The notes under the pieces: model-generated
Told to the model about the DNA's origin: nothing
The model's database searches: none
The model's input: the letters and a program-made list of their open reading frames with translations, nothing else
Part shown: piece by piece, positions 33,640 to 41,317 of the stretch
How the letters are laid out: every line of letters starts with the position of its first letter
How positions within the stretch are numbered: the first letter of the stretch is position 1
NCBI RefSeq assembly: GCF_036108815.1
Contig: NZ_CP107985.1
Location: 806,001 to 870,000 of the forward strand
Direction: 5' to 3'
DNA from: Streptomyces sp. NBC_00353
Lineage (GTDB): Bacteria > Actinomycetota > Actinomycetes > Streptomycetales > Streptomycetaceae
Length of the DNA: 64,000 nucleotides
Made by a program: the position numbers and the translations under genes

Positions 33640-33905
33640 GGACTGTCGCCTGCGGCAAGACGGTCGGCAACTTGCTGTCCGCGTCCGGGTGGCTTCGCCG
33701 AAGAGGTTCCGTATCTGCCACTCGGTGACCCGCGCCCCGGCCACCAGACCGACCGCGGGCAGCGCCCGGCCCATCCACACACCCGGCGGGACACCCCTCT
33801 CGTCCTACGCCTGCTCCAGGCCCCTCCCCCGCGACCGACGGCCACCACCTGACGCCCGCAATACTTGTACGCGGAGCCCTTGCTGACTTGCTTGAACGTC
33901 ATCAT
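33640..33905 (-). pseudogene. MobF/TrwC-type relaxase N-terminus relic
   Basis: ATG 33905 begins MMTFKQVSKGSAYKYCGRQV, the typical start of actinomycete TrwC/TraA-like relaxases (MxTxxxLxxGxGYxYLxxQV). The frame then breaks. Another frame supplies GRALPAVGLVAGARVTEWQI, RNLFGEATR, matching the segment after the first catalytic Tyr region, and a third gives a HPDAD piece. At least two frameshifts and a missing C-terminal helicase. Remnant of a conjugative plasmid or element. It abuts the LAL gene promoter. Confidence 0.6.
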
Positions 33906-34075
33906 GCAACCCGGCACAGCACCGAAAAGCACTGGTCAACGGCCTGAACTGAGGGCCCCGTGGGGCGGGACGAAAGCACGGATTCGTCGGCCTGGCTTCC
34001 CGTGTCACGGGCAGTTGGCAGCCACATTTCCCACCCCGGCTCCAGACCGGCAGAGCTCCGCTACGGAACGAAAGT

Positions 34076-34267
34076 TCACGCCGGGCGCCCGATCTCGGGG
34101 AGCGGACTGTAGCCCGCGGACCAGTCGTTGACCCAGCCGCAACCCGCGCACTCGTACCGGCCATCGAGACCCGCGATCTCCGTCCCGCACTGCGCGCACC
34201 CTATATAGGTGATCTCGGGACGTGGCAGAGTCTCCTCAGGCAGGGCCGGATCCGGGGCAATTGCCAT
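34076..34267 (-). CDS. Small zinc-ribbon-like protein
   Basis: 63 residues from ATG 34267: ITYIGCAQCGTEIAGLDGR, YECAGCGWVNDW. Two CxxC pairs (C24/C27 and C40/C43) form a zinc ribbon or rubredoxin-like knuckle. Otherwise unknown. Such short proteins are common in Streptomyces and are usually hypothetical. Confidence 0.65.
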   Translation of the reverse strand: MAIAPDPALPEETLPRPEITYIGCAQCGTEIAGLDGRYECAGCGWVNDWSAGYSPLPEIGRPA

Positions 34268-34591
34268 GCTCTGACGCTACCGCCGTCGGCAGCGATGTCA
34301 GAGGCCGGAACCGACGCCACCACACTCTCTTTACAGACGCCGGGCAAGCCGGTACATACAGGCTTGCCCCCAGCTGGCGAAAGCGTGCCCACAGGGCAGG
34401 CCGCAGGCTTGCCCACGGGGCAGCCAGGAACGTGACCGATGGCCGGTCCCGAATGGGATCAGACGAAGCCGACGGATAAGGAAACCTGCCTCTCCTCCTG
34501 TGGAGAAGAGGTATCGCGGCAGTCTCCTGTGGCTTTGTTCACGAGTTTGGGTTCTGGCTCAACTTCTGTGGAGTGCGCGCACGCTCAGTGG
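34268..34591. other. Intergenic stretch with hairpin and repeated GGCTTGCCC
   Basis: No gene. 34342-34369 forms a 9-bp hairpin GGGCAAGCC/GGCTTGCCC; GGCTTGCCC recurs near 34409 as a direct repeat. Confidence 0.4.
34342..34369. terminator. Possible weak hairpin
   Basis: Perfect 9-bp inverted repeat with a 10-base spacer. It could end transcription of the gene at 34592-35080 but lies 220 bp after its stop and has no U tract. Confidence 0.3.
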
Positions 34592-35080
34592 TCACATGGA
34601 GCCGAAGAAGCGGTCCCACCAGCTGGGTCGGCTGGAGTCAAGGTAGCTCGGTCCGTCGTAGTCGAGGGTCAACGTTTCCTCAGGGACCACCATGTAACCC
34701 AAGTCGGTCAACGCTCGGTCGACTTTGGCGAGATCGTCGGAGTCCAGTTCCTCCTCTGCCATGGCGTCCTCCGTGCCGAGAAAGGCTCCGGGGTTGTCAG
34801 CGCTCACCAAGGCGAGAGACCCGAACTTGCTTACACATACAACGATCCGTGTCCCGCGCACAGTCGCTTCTGCCGGCACGACGATGCGGCCGTACTCGCT
34901 GGAGTTCTGGGTGTCCTGCTCCGCTGCGCAGGAGGTGGCGAAGTCTCCTTCCAACCTGGCCACCAGGTCCTTGAAGCGCACCGCCGTCCTGGTCTTGCTG
35001 TAGCCCCGCGGCCACTCCAGCCGCTCCGGATCGTCGAGCTGGCGTAGCAGCATCACCAGATCCGCCTCGATCTTCGTCAT
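34592..35080 (-). CDS. Hypothetical cytoplasmic protein
   Basis: 162 residues from ATG 35080 (GGATGGTGG upstream; the frame continues to 35119 without a better start). MTKIEADLVMLLRQLDDPER, VRFKDLVARLEGDFATSC, GRIVVPAEATVRGTRIVVC, EETLTLDYDGPSYLDSSRPS, WWDRFFGSM. A mixed alpha/beta protein without signal or membrane segment. Length and codon use support a real gene. Unknown function; I have seen similar Streptomyces hypotheticals but cannot name a family. Confidence 0.65.
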   Translation of the reverse strand: MTKIEADLVMLLRQLDDPERLEWPRGYSKTRTAVRFKDLVARLEGDFATSCAAEQDTQNSSEYGRIVVPAEATVRGTRIVVCVSKFGSLALVSADNPGAFLGTEDAMAEEELDSDDLAKVDRALTDLGYMVVPEETLTLDYDGPSYLDSSRPSWWDRFFGSM

Positions 35081-35327
35081 GCCACCATCCTGGTGCGCTG
35101 GGTACACGCTGGTCCACACAGGGTTGTCGGAGCCTGCCAGATGACGTCATGGCTCCCGACACACCTTATTTCGTGCTCATGACGCGGTCACCGGACCACA
35201 AAAGTTGAGCCAGCACCCGTTCTCGCGTACGTGGCAGGCAGGCCGCCTGCCGACCGGACAAGACCTGGTACGGAGATACCGAGGGCCGGAACGGATGGTG
35301 CTGGGGTGGACGCGTGCACCGTGACGG

Positions 35328-35365
35328 CATACCGAAGGGCCCCGCCGATGGGGCCCTTCGGTATG
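35328..35365 (-). terminator. Strong hairpin terminator
   Basis: CATACCGAAGGGCCCC and its perfect reverse complement around a 6-base loop, ten bases after the stop of the small membrane protein gene. No U tract. Confidence 0.8.
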
Positions 35366-35375
35366 GGTGCTTCTT

Positions 35376-35546
35376 TTACCAGCGGTACCAGCGGCCCTTG
35401 CGGCCGCCGTGTCCGGAGGGCCGGACCACGAAACCGAGCAGCCACACCACCAAGACGATGATGGCGATCCACCACAGGGCCTTGAGGGCGAAACCGGCGC
35501 CGAAAAGGATCAGCGCGAGAAGTAGAACGACAAGCAGGGGAACCAT
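35376..35546 (-). CDS. Small hydrophobic membrane protein (Lmo0937-like)
   Basis: 56 residues from ATG 35546, placed by GGAGG nine bases upstream: MVPLLVVLLLALILFGAGFA, LKALWWIAIIVLVVWLLGFV, then VRPSGHGGRKGRWYRW. Two helices with a basic aromatic tail. Similar short proteins are induced by stress in Gram-positives (YtxH/Lmo0937 group). An upstream ATG 35564 is less well placed. Ends at a strong terminator. Confidence 0.75.
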   Translation of the reverse strand: MVPLLVVLLLALILFGAGFALKALWWIAIIVLVVWLLGFVVRPSGHGGRKGRWYRW

Positions 35547-35676
35547 GATTATCAACCTCCGCACACTCAGGTGCCCTGCAAAATCCCCTCCACGCTCTCA
35601 GAGCCTCAACGCATGTTTTTTTTCCGCGATTCCAGGGAAATTGGATGTGCTGCGAGCGAGCCGCACTGCAGCGTTG

Positions 35677-36903
35677 CTACAAAAATCGGCGGATGGGCAT
35701 GACGGCGACCTCTCGCGCCTGCTGCAACACGGGGCGCCGCTTCCAGCGTCCCTCCCGGATCAGTGTGGCGGCCTTCAGGTCCTTGTCGAAGTGGCTGTCG
35801 AGGGTGACCGTGAACTCCTGGTCCAGTACCGCGAGCATGATCTCTTCGTCGTGGTCGAGGGAGCGGCGGTTGAAGTTGGTCGAGCCGACCAGGGCGGCGA
35901 CGCCGTCGACGGTGATGACCTTGGCGTGCATCATCGTCGGCTGGTACTGGTAGATCTTCACCCCGCACGCGGTGAGGTCCTCGTAGTAGTGCTGACCGGC
36001 CAGTTGGCAGACCCGTTTGTCGGTGTACGGGCCGGGAAGCAGGATCTCCACCTCGACCCCGCGCCGGGCGGTGGCGCAGAGCAGTTCGATGAAGTACGCG
36101 TCCGGCGAGAAGTAGGCGGTGGCCAGGCGGAAGCGCTCCTCGGCGGACTCCAGCATCACGCGGATCAGGGTCTGCATGTCCTGCCAGCCGAAGCTGGCCG
36201 AGCCACGCACCACCTGCACGATGGCGTTGCCCTGCGGGCTGTGCTCGATGAACCGGTCGCAGTCGTCGAAGAGTTCATCGTGGCACTCGGCCCAGTTCTG
36301 CGCGAACGCGGCGGCGATGCCGTCCACGGCGGGCCCACGGACCTCGACGTGCGTGTCGCGCCACTCGTTCTCGTTGCGCGCATCACCGCACCACTCCTCG
36401 GCGATGCCGACCCCGCCGGTAAAGGCCGTCTGCTCGTCCACGACGAGGACCTTGCGGTGGCAACGGTGGTTCTGCTTGAACGGCGAGAGGGCCAGGGGTC
36501 TGCGGAACCAAGCCACTTGCACGCCGGTCTGTTTCATTTCCTCCAGCAGGTCTTTCTCGATCAGCCGGCTGCCGAAGCCGTCGAGCAGCAGCCGCACCCG
36601 TACACCCGACCGGGCTCGATCGGCCAGCGCCTGCGCGAACTCGCGGGCGATGTCTCCCCTCCAGTACACGAACGTCATCATGTCCACGGTGTGCTCGGCG
36701 GAACGGATGGCCGCCAGCATCGCCGGGAAGATCTCGTCTCCGTTGCGCAGAGCGGTGAGCGAGTTACCCTCGGTCGCCGCGATGCCGATCAGCCGTTCAA
36801 GTCGCCGCCGTATCCGCGTGGTGCGATCCTGAGCCTTCGCCGGTGCCGACGTGTCGGCGCCGGCGGCGGTCAGCTCGGGCTGGTCCTGTGTGCTACTGGT
36901 CAC
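35677..36903 (-). CDS. Phospholipase D/cardiolipin-synthase family enzyme
   Basis: 408 residues from GTG 36903. Two HKD motifs: H149-R-K151 with D156 (HRCHRKVLVVDEQTAFTGGV) and H326-A-K328 with D333 (MMHAKVITVDGVAALVGST), the two half-sites of the PLD superfamily. Length and the NxxRS tail after motif 2 (STNFNRRSLDHDEE) fit Cls-type cardiolipin synthases. The usual two N-terminal transmembrane helices are missing, so it is a soluble or peripherally bound PLD. Condenses phosphatidylglycerol to cardiolipin or hydrolyses phospholipid. Downstream gene (35546) is separate; the pseudogene on the right starts about 90 bp upstream. Confidence 0.88.
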   Translation of the reverse strand: MTSSTQDQPELTAAGADTSAPAKAQDRTTRIRRRLERLIGIAATEGNSLTALRNGDEIFPAMLAAIRSAEHTVDMMTFVYWRGDIAREFAQALADRARSGVRVRLLLDGFGSRLIEKDLLEEMKQTGVQVAWFRRPLALSPFKQNHRCHRKVLVVDEQTAFTGGVGIAEEWCGDARNENEWRDTHVEVRGPAVDGIAAAFAQNWAECHDELFDDCDRFIEHSPQGNAIVQVVRGSASFGWQDMQTLIRVMLESAEERFRLATAYFSPDAYFIELLCATARRGVEVEILLPGPYTDKRVCQLAGQHYYEDLTACGVKIYQYQPTMMHAKVITVDGVAALVGSTNFNRRSLDHDEEIMLAVLDQEFTVTLDSHFDKDLKAATLIREGRWKRRPVLQQAREVAVMPIRRFL

Positions 36904-36991
36904 GACGTCACCTGGCCGGCGCTTTCAGGAGACAGGGGAGCCACGCTGCCCGGACCGGCGCGGGACGCAGCGAACAGAATGTACCCCCGCA

Positions 36992-37620
36992 TCACAGCCC
37001 GAGACACACGGCGCAGCACGGGATCCCCAGGTGCGGGGACAGTGCGCGGAGGAAGTCGGGCGCATCGAAGATCTCGCCGGCGGAGGCGACGCCGACCGTC
37101 CTGGTCCGTCCCGTGAGGATGCGGTCGACCGCTTCCACCACGAGCCGCGCGGTGACGGCGTAGACGTCCTGCCCCTCCTGGCCACAGCGCGCCGTTCGCT
37201 GTCTCCGGAGCGCACGACGACGTCGACGAGGAAGGTCTGCGCGGACCGCCCGAGCGCGTCGATCGCAGTCGGCGTCAGGGTGTCCGAGGCCGACACCTCC
37301 CTGGCCGCCTCGACCGTCATGCAGGTGCGCACCTCGGGTATGGACAGGTGGCCGGGAATGGTGACGACGCCGGCCATCCTGTCGTCGGGCGGCAGCCGCC
37401 GTCGCGGTGCGGCGGCGCCCGATGGGCCCCCGCGCACGCTGGACCACGGCCTGCGGGGCGGGAGCGTCGCGTCGCAACGAACAGGGGCAGCGTCGTGAAC
37501 GGGTCGGGCCGTACGGACCGCATGTCGCGCAGCAGGAGGTAGGCGGCCCGCAGGATCGGCAGTGGGGAGTTCCCGATCAAGGTGGCGCCGGCCCACCCCG
37601 GTCCCGACGCTGCCCGAGGG
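36992..37620 (-). pseudogene. Saccharopine-dehydrogenase-like relic
   Basis: Minus-strand pieces in different frames: GNSPLPILRAAYLLLRDMRS, TLPLFVATRRSR, then VVTIPGHLSIPEVRTCMTV, RSAQTFLVDVVVRSGDSERR, and after a shift GQDVYAVTARLVVEAVDRIL, TGRTRTVGVASAGEIFDAPD. This is the C-terminal domain of saccharopine-dehydrogenase-like proteins found next to stress or lipid genes in Streptomyces. The N-terminal NAD-binding half is gone and there are at least two frameshifts. Confidence 0.65.
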
Positions 37621-37706
37621 ACCGGGGTGGTGGTACGAGCCGAAGTTATGGACAGGGTTTGATGCTGTCCGTTGTCCGCTCTGGAGCACTTGAGTCGGGC
37701 AACACC

Positions 37707-38561
37707 TCAGCTCATGGCAAGCATGTTCGAGCGCAAGCGGGCCAGGAGCCGAGAGATCAGGCGGGAGGTGTGCATCTGGGAGATGTTGAGGCGTCGGCCG
37801 ATCTCCGCCTGGGTAAGTTCATCGACGAACCGCAGGTGGAGGATGAGGCGGTCCCGCTCACCCAGACCGGCGATGAGAGGCGCGAGGGCGTGAAAGTCCT
37901 CGACGAGTTCCATGGCGGGATCTTCTTCGCCGATGAATCCGACGAGCGTCGCGTCGTGTTCGTCCGGGTCGCTGCCGATGGCGGCGTCGAGCGATGCGGA
38001 AGTGTAGCCGTTCGACGCTATCTGGGCCTCGACGACCTCTTCCTCAGTGAGGTTCATCAAGGATGCCAGTTCGGACACTTTGGGGACGCGTCCGAGGCGC
38101 GTGCTGAGTTCCTCGTTGGCCTTGGCGAGCTCGGTGCGCGCCTCCTGGAGACGGCGCGGCACATGAACGGCCCAGGAGGTATCGCGGAAGAACCGCTTGA
38201 TCTCGCCGACGATGTAGGGCACAGCGAAGCTGGCGAACTGGACTTCACGCGAGATCTCGAACCGGTCGATGGCCTTGATCAGTCCGATGGTGCCGACCTG
38301 GACTATGTCCTCCATGTCCTGGCCGCTCCCGCGGAACCGGCTGGCCGCGAAGCGGACCAGAGACATGTTCATCTCGATGAGAGTGTTGCGTGCGTATTGG
38401 TGTTCGCGGGTGCCCTCTTCGAGCACAGTGAGCCGGTCGAAGAACAGCCTGGACAACTCCCGGGCATCCTGGGGCGCGATGTTCCGCGGGTCGGCGATGC
38501 GCGGCAGCTCGGTATCGGATTCCGTCTTGGCGCCGAAGCGTGTTGTCGCGGTCACGGCCAC
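37707..38561 (-). CDS. RNA polymerase sigma factor of the SigB/SigF/SigG type
   Basis: 284 residues from GTG 38561. Group 3 sigma: region 2 VQVGTIGLIKAIDRFEISR and FASFAVPYIVGEIKRFFRD, region 3 TWAVHVPRRLQEARTELAKA, region 4 LPERDRLILHLRFVDELTQA-type (LGERDRLILHLRFVDEL), GRRLNISQMHTSRLISRL. It directs general-stress or differentiation promoters. An RsbW-like kinase gene lies 250 bp upstream on the same strand (38812-39201), the normal partner. A candidate SigB-type promoter lies 55 bp upstream of its start. Likely output of the RsbR/S/T-type cascade at 42.6-47 kb. Confidence 0.92.
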   Translation of the reverse strand: MAVTATTRFGAKTESDTELPRIADPRNIAPQDARELSRLFFDRLTVLEEGTREHQYARNTLIEMNMSLVRFAASRFRGSGQDMEDIVQVGTIGLIKAIDRFEISREVQFASFAVPYIVGEIKRFFRDTSWAVHVPRRLQEARTELAKANEELSTRLGRVPKVSELASLMNLTEEEVVEAQIASNGYTSASLDAAIGSDPDEHDATLVGFIGEEDPAMELVEDFHALAPLIAGLGERDRLILHLRFVDELTQAEIGRRLNISQMHTSRLISRLLARLRSNMLAMS

Positions 38562-38615
38562 TCCCCTAATGTCCCGGCCTCCCCTGTCCCCCGTCAGGCC
38601 GTCGTTCTGGGGCTG

Positions 38616-38640
38616 CTACCCCGGCCCGCAGTAGTCACAC
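38616..38640 (-). promoter_or_regulatory. Candidate SigB-type promoter
   Basis: On the minus strand, GTGT, 15 bases, then GGGTAG. The Streptomyces SigB/SigF-type consensus is GNNT N14-16 GGGTAY; only the last base differs. It lies 55 bp upstream of the sigma start, so would give autoregulation. Confidence 0.35.
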
Positions 38641-38811
38641 CCCTTGACCATGTGAAACGTGGCACCGATCACTCCGCCACGGCAGGGACTGGACGCATCC
38701 CGGGGCGATGGACGTGCGGCCCGTCAGGCCGTGTGGCATTCGGGTTGTCCAGGCGTTGCCTTGTCCGACTGCCGCTTCCGTGGCATTTCTTGGCGACGGT
38801 ATCGTTCCGCC

Positions 38812-39201
38812 TCAGTGTGTCAGCGGGAGCACCGCCTGCACGGTCTTCCCGTCTGGACTCGTGTCAACGCGCACGGCCTTCGACAATCGCTGGACGAGCG
38901 GCCATCCGAAGCCTCCCGGCTCCCAAGGCTGGGACTGACGCGTGCGCGGCTGTTCGCTACTCGCATCGTCGACACAGATCGTCAGCGTCTCCGCGACTGT
39001 TCTCAGCCGGAACCCAGTGACCCCTTCGGCGTGCCGTAGCGCGTTGGTCACCAATTCCGACACCACGATCAGTGCGGCGTCCACCTCGGCGCCATCCTGA
39101 GGAGCGATCCCGGACAGAAAGTCGCGTGTCATCTTTCGTGCACGTTGTGCTGTTGTCGGGTTGTCTCCGAGCAGAGTGCGTCCCGCCTCAATGGCGTGCA
39201 C
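38812..39201 (-). CDS. RsbW-like ATP-binding protein (putative anti-sigma factor/kinase)
   Basis: 129 residues from GTG 39201 (AGGAGGT seven bases upstream). HATPase_c_2/GHKL fold: N-box VSELVTNALRHAEG, G1-like DDASSEQPRTRQSQPW (the D is kept although the family GxG is replaced), G2 EPGGFGWPLVQRLSKAVRVD. Resembles the Streptomyces family that includes RsbA/UshX-type anti-sigma kinases. Its gene sits immediately upstream of the SigB/SigF-type gene on the same strand, so it is the best candidate for its anti-sigma partner. STAS proteins RsbS or RsbV-like are absent here. Confidence 0.8.
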   Translation of the reverse strand: MHAIEAGRTLLGDNPTTAQRARKMTRDFLSGIAPQDGAEVDAALIVVSELVTNALRHAEGVTGFRLRTVAETLTICVDDASSEQPRTRQSQPWEPGGFGWPLVQRLSKAVRVDTSPDGKTVQAVLPLTH

Positions 39202-39395
39202 AGCGGTTACCTCCTATACCTTTCGGCGCCCCGTTCTCTCCGCTTGCCCCATTTCTCTCCGTCCACGCAGTCACCAAGTGCGAGCAGCGGCCCGAAGGCG
39301 CCGACATCCAATCCGGACCTGAGCGTTCAGTCAGGCGCACGCCGCCCGCCGGCCACGTACCTCGGCGGCGCCATATCAATCGGTACGGCCACTAG

Positions 39396-39902
39396 CTAGT
39401 CGCCGGTCGTGCCGTCGAGCATCTCGCGCAGGATGTCCAGGTGGCCGTTGTGGCGGGCCGTCTCCTCGGTGAGGTGAAGGAGAATCCAGCGCAGGTCGAC
39501 ATGGAGACCGTCGCGGACGGCTCGCTGGGCCTGCTTGTCCAGGCCGTTCCCGGCTACCAGTTCGCGGTAGCGGGCGCTCTGTTCGGCGTATTCGTCGAGC
39601 AACTGCGTGAGCGGGAAGTCGACGGCGATACGCATCTCGCGGTCGGGGTCCTCCTCGGTCCAGGGGCCCCGGTCTTCCTCGCCCAGGAAGACCACCTGGA
39701 ACCAGTAGTACTCGACCCAACGGAGGTGGTTGATCACTCCGCTCATGGTCATCAGCGGTGAGCCCGGCAGGAGCGCCTTGCAGGCGTTCTCCGCGGAGAC
39801 GCCATCGCACTTGGCGCGGGCGGTGTCACGTGCGTAGTCGAGAAACGTGGTGAGCTGGGTGCGCTCGTCCCACGCGGCCGGCGTGTCGTCGATTCTTGTC
39901 AT
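39396..39902 (-). CDS. DinB-family protein (DUF664)
   Basis: 168 residues from ATG 39902. Four-helix DinB/DUF664 pattern: WDERTQLTTFLDYARDTARA, MSGVINHLRWVEYYWFQVVF, GLHVDLRWILLHLTEETARH and NGHLDILREMLDG. The His residues in the helices (NHLR, LHVD, TARHNGH) are the metal-ligand set of mycothiol- or bacillithiol-dependent transferases. Probably a thiol S-transferase of detoxification; substrate unknown. Single gene. Confidence 0.85.
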   Translation of the reverse strand: MTRIDDTPAAWDERTQLTTFLDYARDTARAKCDGVSAENACKALLPGSPLMTMSGVINHLRWVEYYWFQVVFLGEEDRGPWTEEDPDREMRIAVDFPLTQLLDEYAEQSARYRELVAGNGLDKQAQRAVRDGLHVDLRWILLHLTEETARHNGHLDILREMLDGTTGD

Positions 39903-40045
39903 CGCGCGAAGCGTGCCCGATCACCACGACCAATGTCGAGGCATTTAACGCCGGGCCCAACCTGTTCCACCCAGCTCCTTGTCCGGCGGGTCGCTACAGC
40001 GATTCAGCGCCGATGGGCAGCCCGTCATGATCCGCCGGACAGGCC

Positions 40046-40330
40046 CTAGCGAGGCAGCAACACCACCGAAACCGTCCTGCCGATCGGGCAGATGTCGACC
40101 GGACGTCGAGTGACAGCTCCTGGATCAGCTGCCCACCGAACCGCCCATACGGGTGTCAGCGAGGCGAGGTTTCGGAGGCGTTGGGCCGGCGTCTTCCAAG
40201 AGCACCGGTCCGGTGCCGGGGGGCGCATTGCAGTCGAAGCCCCACCAACACTCCGCCCGCGTGCCGCGAAGCATCGGCGGCCAGTTCAGCCACACAATGA
40301 GCACGGCCTCCGCGGCTGGCTGACTGCCGC
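40046..40330 (-). pseudogene. Second RsbW-like ATP-binding protein, decayed
   Basis: Pieces in different minus-strand frames align with the intact protein at 38812-39201: ELAADASRHAGGVL, GTGPVLLEDAGPTPPKPR, LADTRMGGS, then DICPIGRTVSVVLLPR at the end, which corresponds to VRVDTSPDGKTVQAVLPL. At least three frameshifts. A lost paralogue of the anti-sigma kinase. Confidence 0.55.
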
Positions 40331-40528
40331 GCCTGATCGCGGCCAGGAACAGTCACGCCATCTCCTGCGCCCTCTTTCCGGGCCTCCGGGCTCCCATCCG
40401 CCCCCTTCGGCGGACCGCCTTCGGCGCAGTCAGGTCGCGTCCTGGCCCTTCGAGACGTTGGCCACAATCACGCAGGTCGCCGCGACAGGGGGTAACCGGT
40501 TCTCGAGGCCAAACTGGCAGCGAGCGAG

Positions 40529-40550
40529 ATAGTTGTCATTTGACAACTAT
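40529..40550. promoter_or_regulatory. MarR-type operator, perfect palindrome
   Basis: ATAGTTGTCA and its exact reverse complement, separated by TT. Typical of actinobacterial MarR sites. Located 134 bp after the 3' end of the marR gene at 40684-41169 and 30 bp upstream of a GTG (40580) with a good GGAGG site whose reading frame soon runs into the antisense of that marR gene, so the original controlled gene may have been deleted. Confidence 0.65.
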
Positions 40551-40683
40551 GACCAAAGGCAAGAAAGTGGAGGTCGAACGTGCACAGGGAAGGATCTGGA
40601 TGCACCGGGGGGCGGAGACCGCTCCGTTCGCTGATCACCGGCGCCGAACGGCGGGCGGCAAGTGAAGTGTCGCGGCGCGCCGC

Positions 40684-41169
40684 TCAGGCGGTCTGGCTGC
40701 CGGAGCCTGGTGCGTCGCCGGGTATCTGCGCTGCCGCCGCGTCGCAGAACGCCTCGAGTCCCTGCAGCAGCGCGGTTCGGTGGGCGTGGGGCATTTGGTC
40801 GAGCACCACCCGCAGCGCCTTCTCCCTACGCGCGCGCAGATCGGCGAGGAACGCACGGCCCCGGCTGCTGATGTGCAGACGCACCTCGCGCCTGTCGGTC
40901 GGACTCACCACACGCTCGACGAAGCCGGCCGCCTGCAGGCGGTCGCACAGCCGACTGGTCGACGGCGGGGTGGAGGCGAGGCTGTCGGCGAGGGTGCGCA
41001 GGTTGATGCCTTCGTGGTGCTCGAGGATGAACAGCACGCGCAACTGGGACGCGGACACAGGCGCCGTCGTGGCGCGGCCCCACAGGACTTCCAGCAACTC
41101 CCCGGCCATGGAGGTCACGCGCGCGACCTCGTCTGGCTCAGGGCGGGGACGGAAGGAAGTCACAGTCAC
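40684..41169 (-). CDS. MarR-family regulator 1
   Basis: 161 residues from GTG 41169. Winged helix: LRVLFILEHHEGINLRTLAD, SLASTPPSTSRLCDRLQAAG, FVERVVSPTDRREVRLHISS, and a dimerisation helix region at both ends. Typical MarR repressor. The palindrome at 40529-40550 and its imperfect copy at 42562-42583 are likely binding sites. It is transcribed divergently from the phosphatase at 41318, so may control it through the 150-bp gap. Related in architecture to MarR regulator 2 at 47431-47937, at the opposite end of the stress operon. Confidence 0.88.
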   Translation of the reverse strand: MTVTSFRPRPEPDEVARVTSMAGELLEVLWGRATTAPVSASQLRVLFILEHHEGINLRTLADSLASTPPSTSRLCDRLQAAGFVERVVSPTDRREVRLHISSRGRAFLADLRARREKALRVVLDQMPHAHRTALLQGLEAFCDAAAAQIPGDAPGSGSQTA

Positions 41170-41317
41170 ACTCTCGCAGGCACCGGGATGACCATCAGCG
41201 TACTAGGCGAGCAAGTTGGCTAGAGATGAATCGAACCATGGGCGCAGCCGTATGAACGGCTTCGTCACATGCGTGGGACCTGCGGACGTCCGACGAAAGA
41301 TTGGTGTATTTACAATC

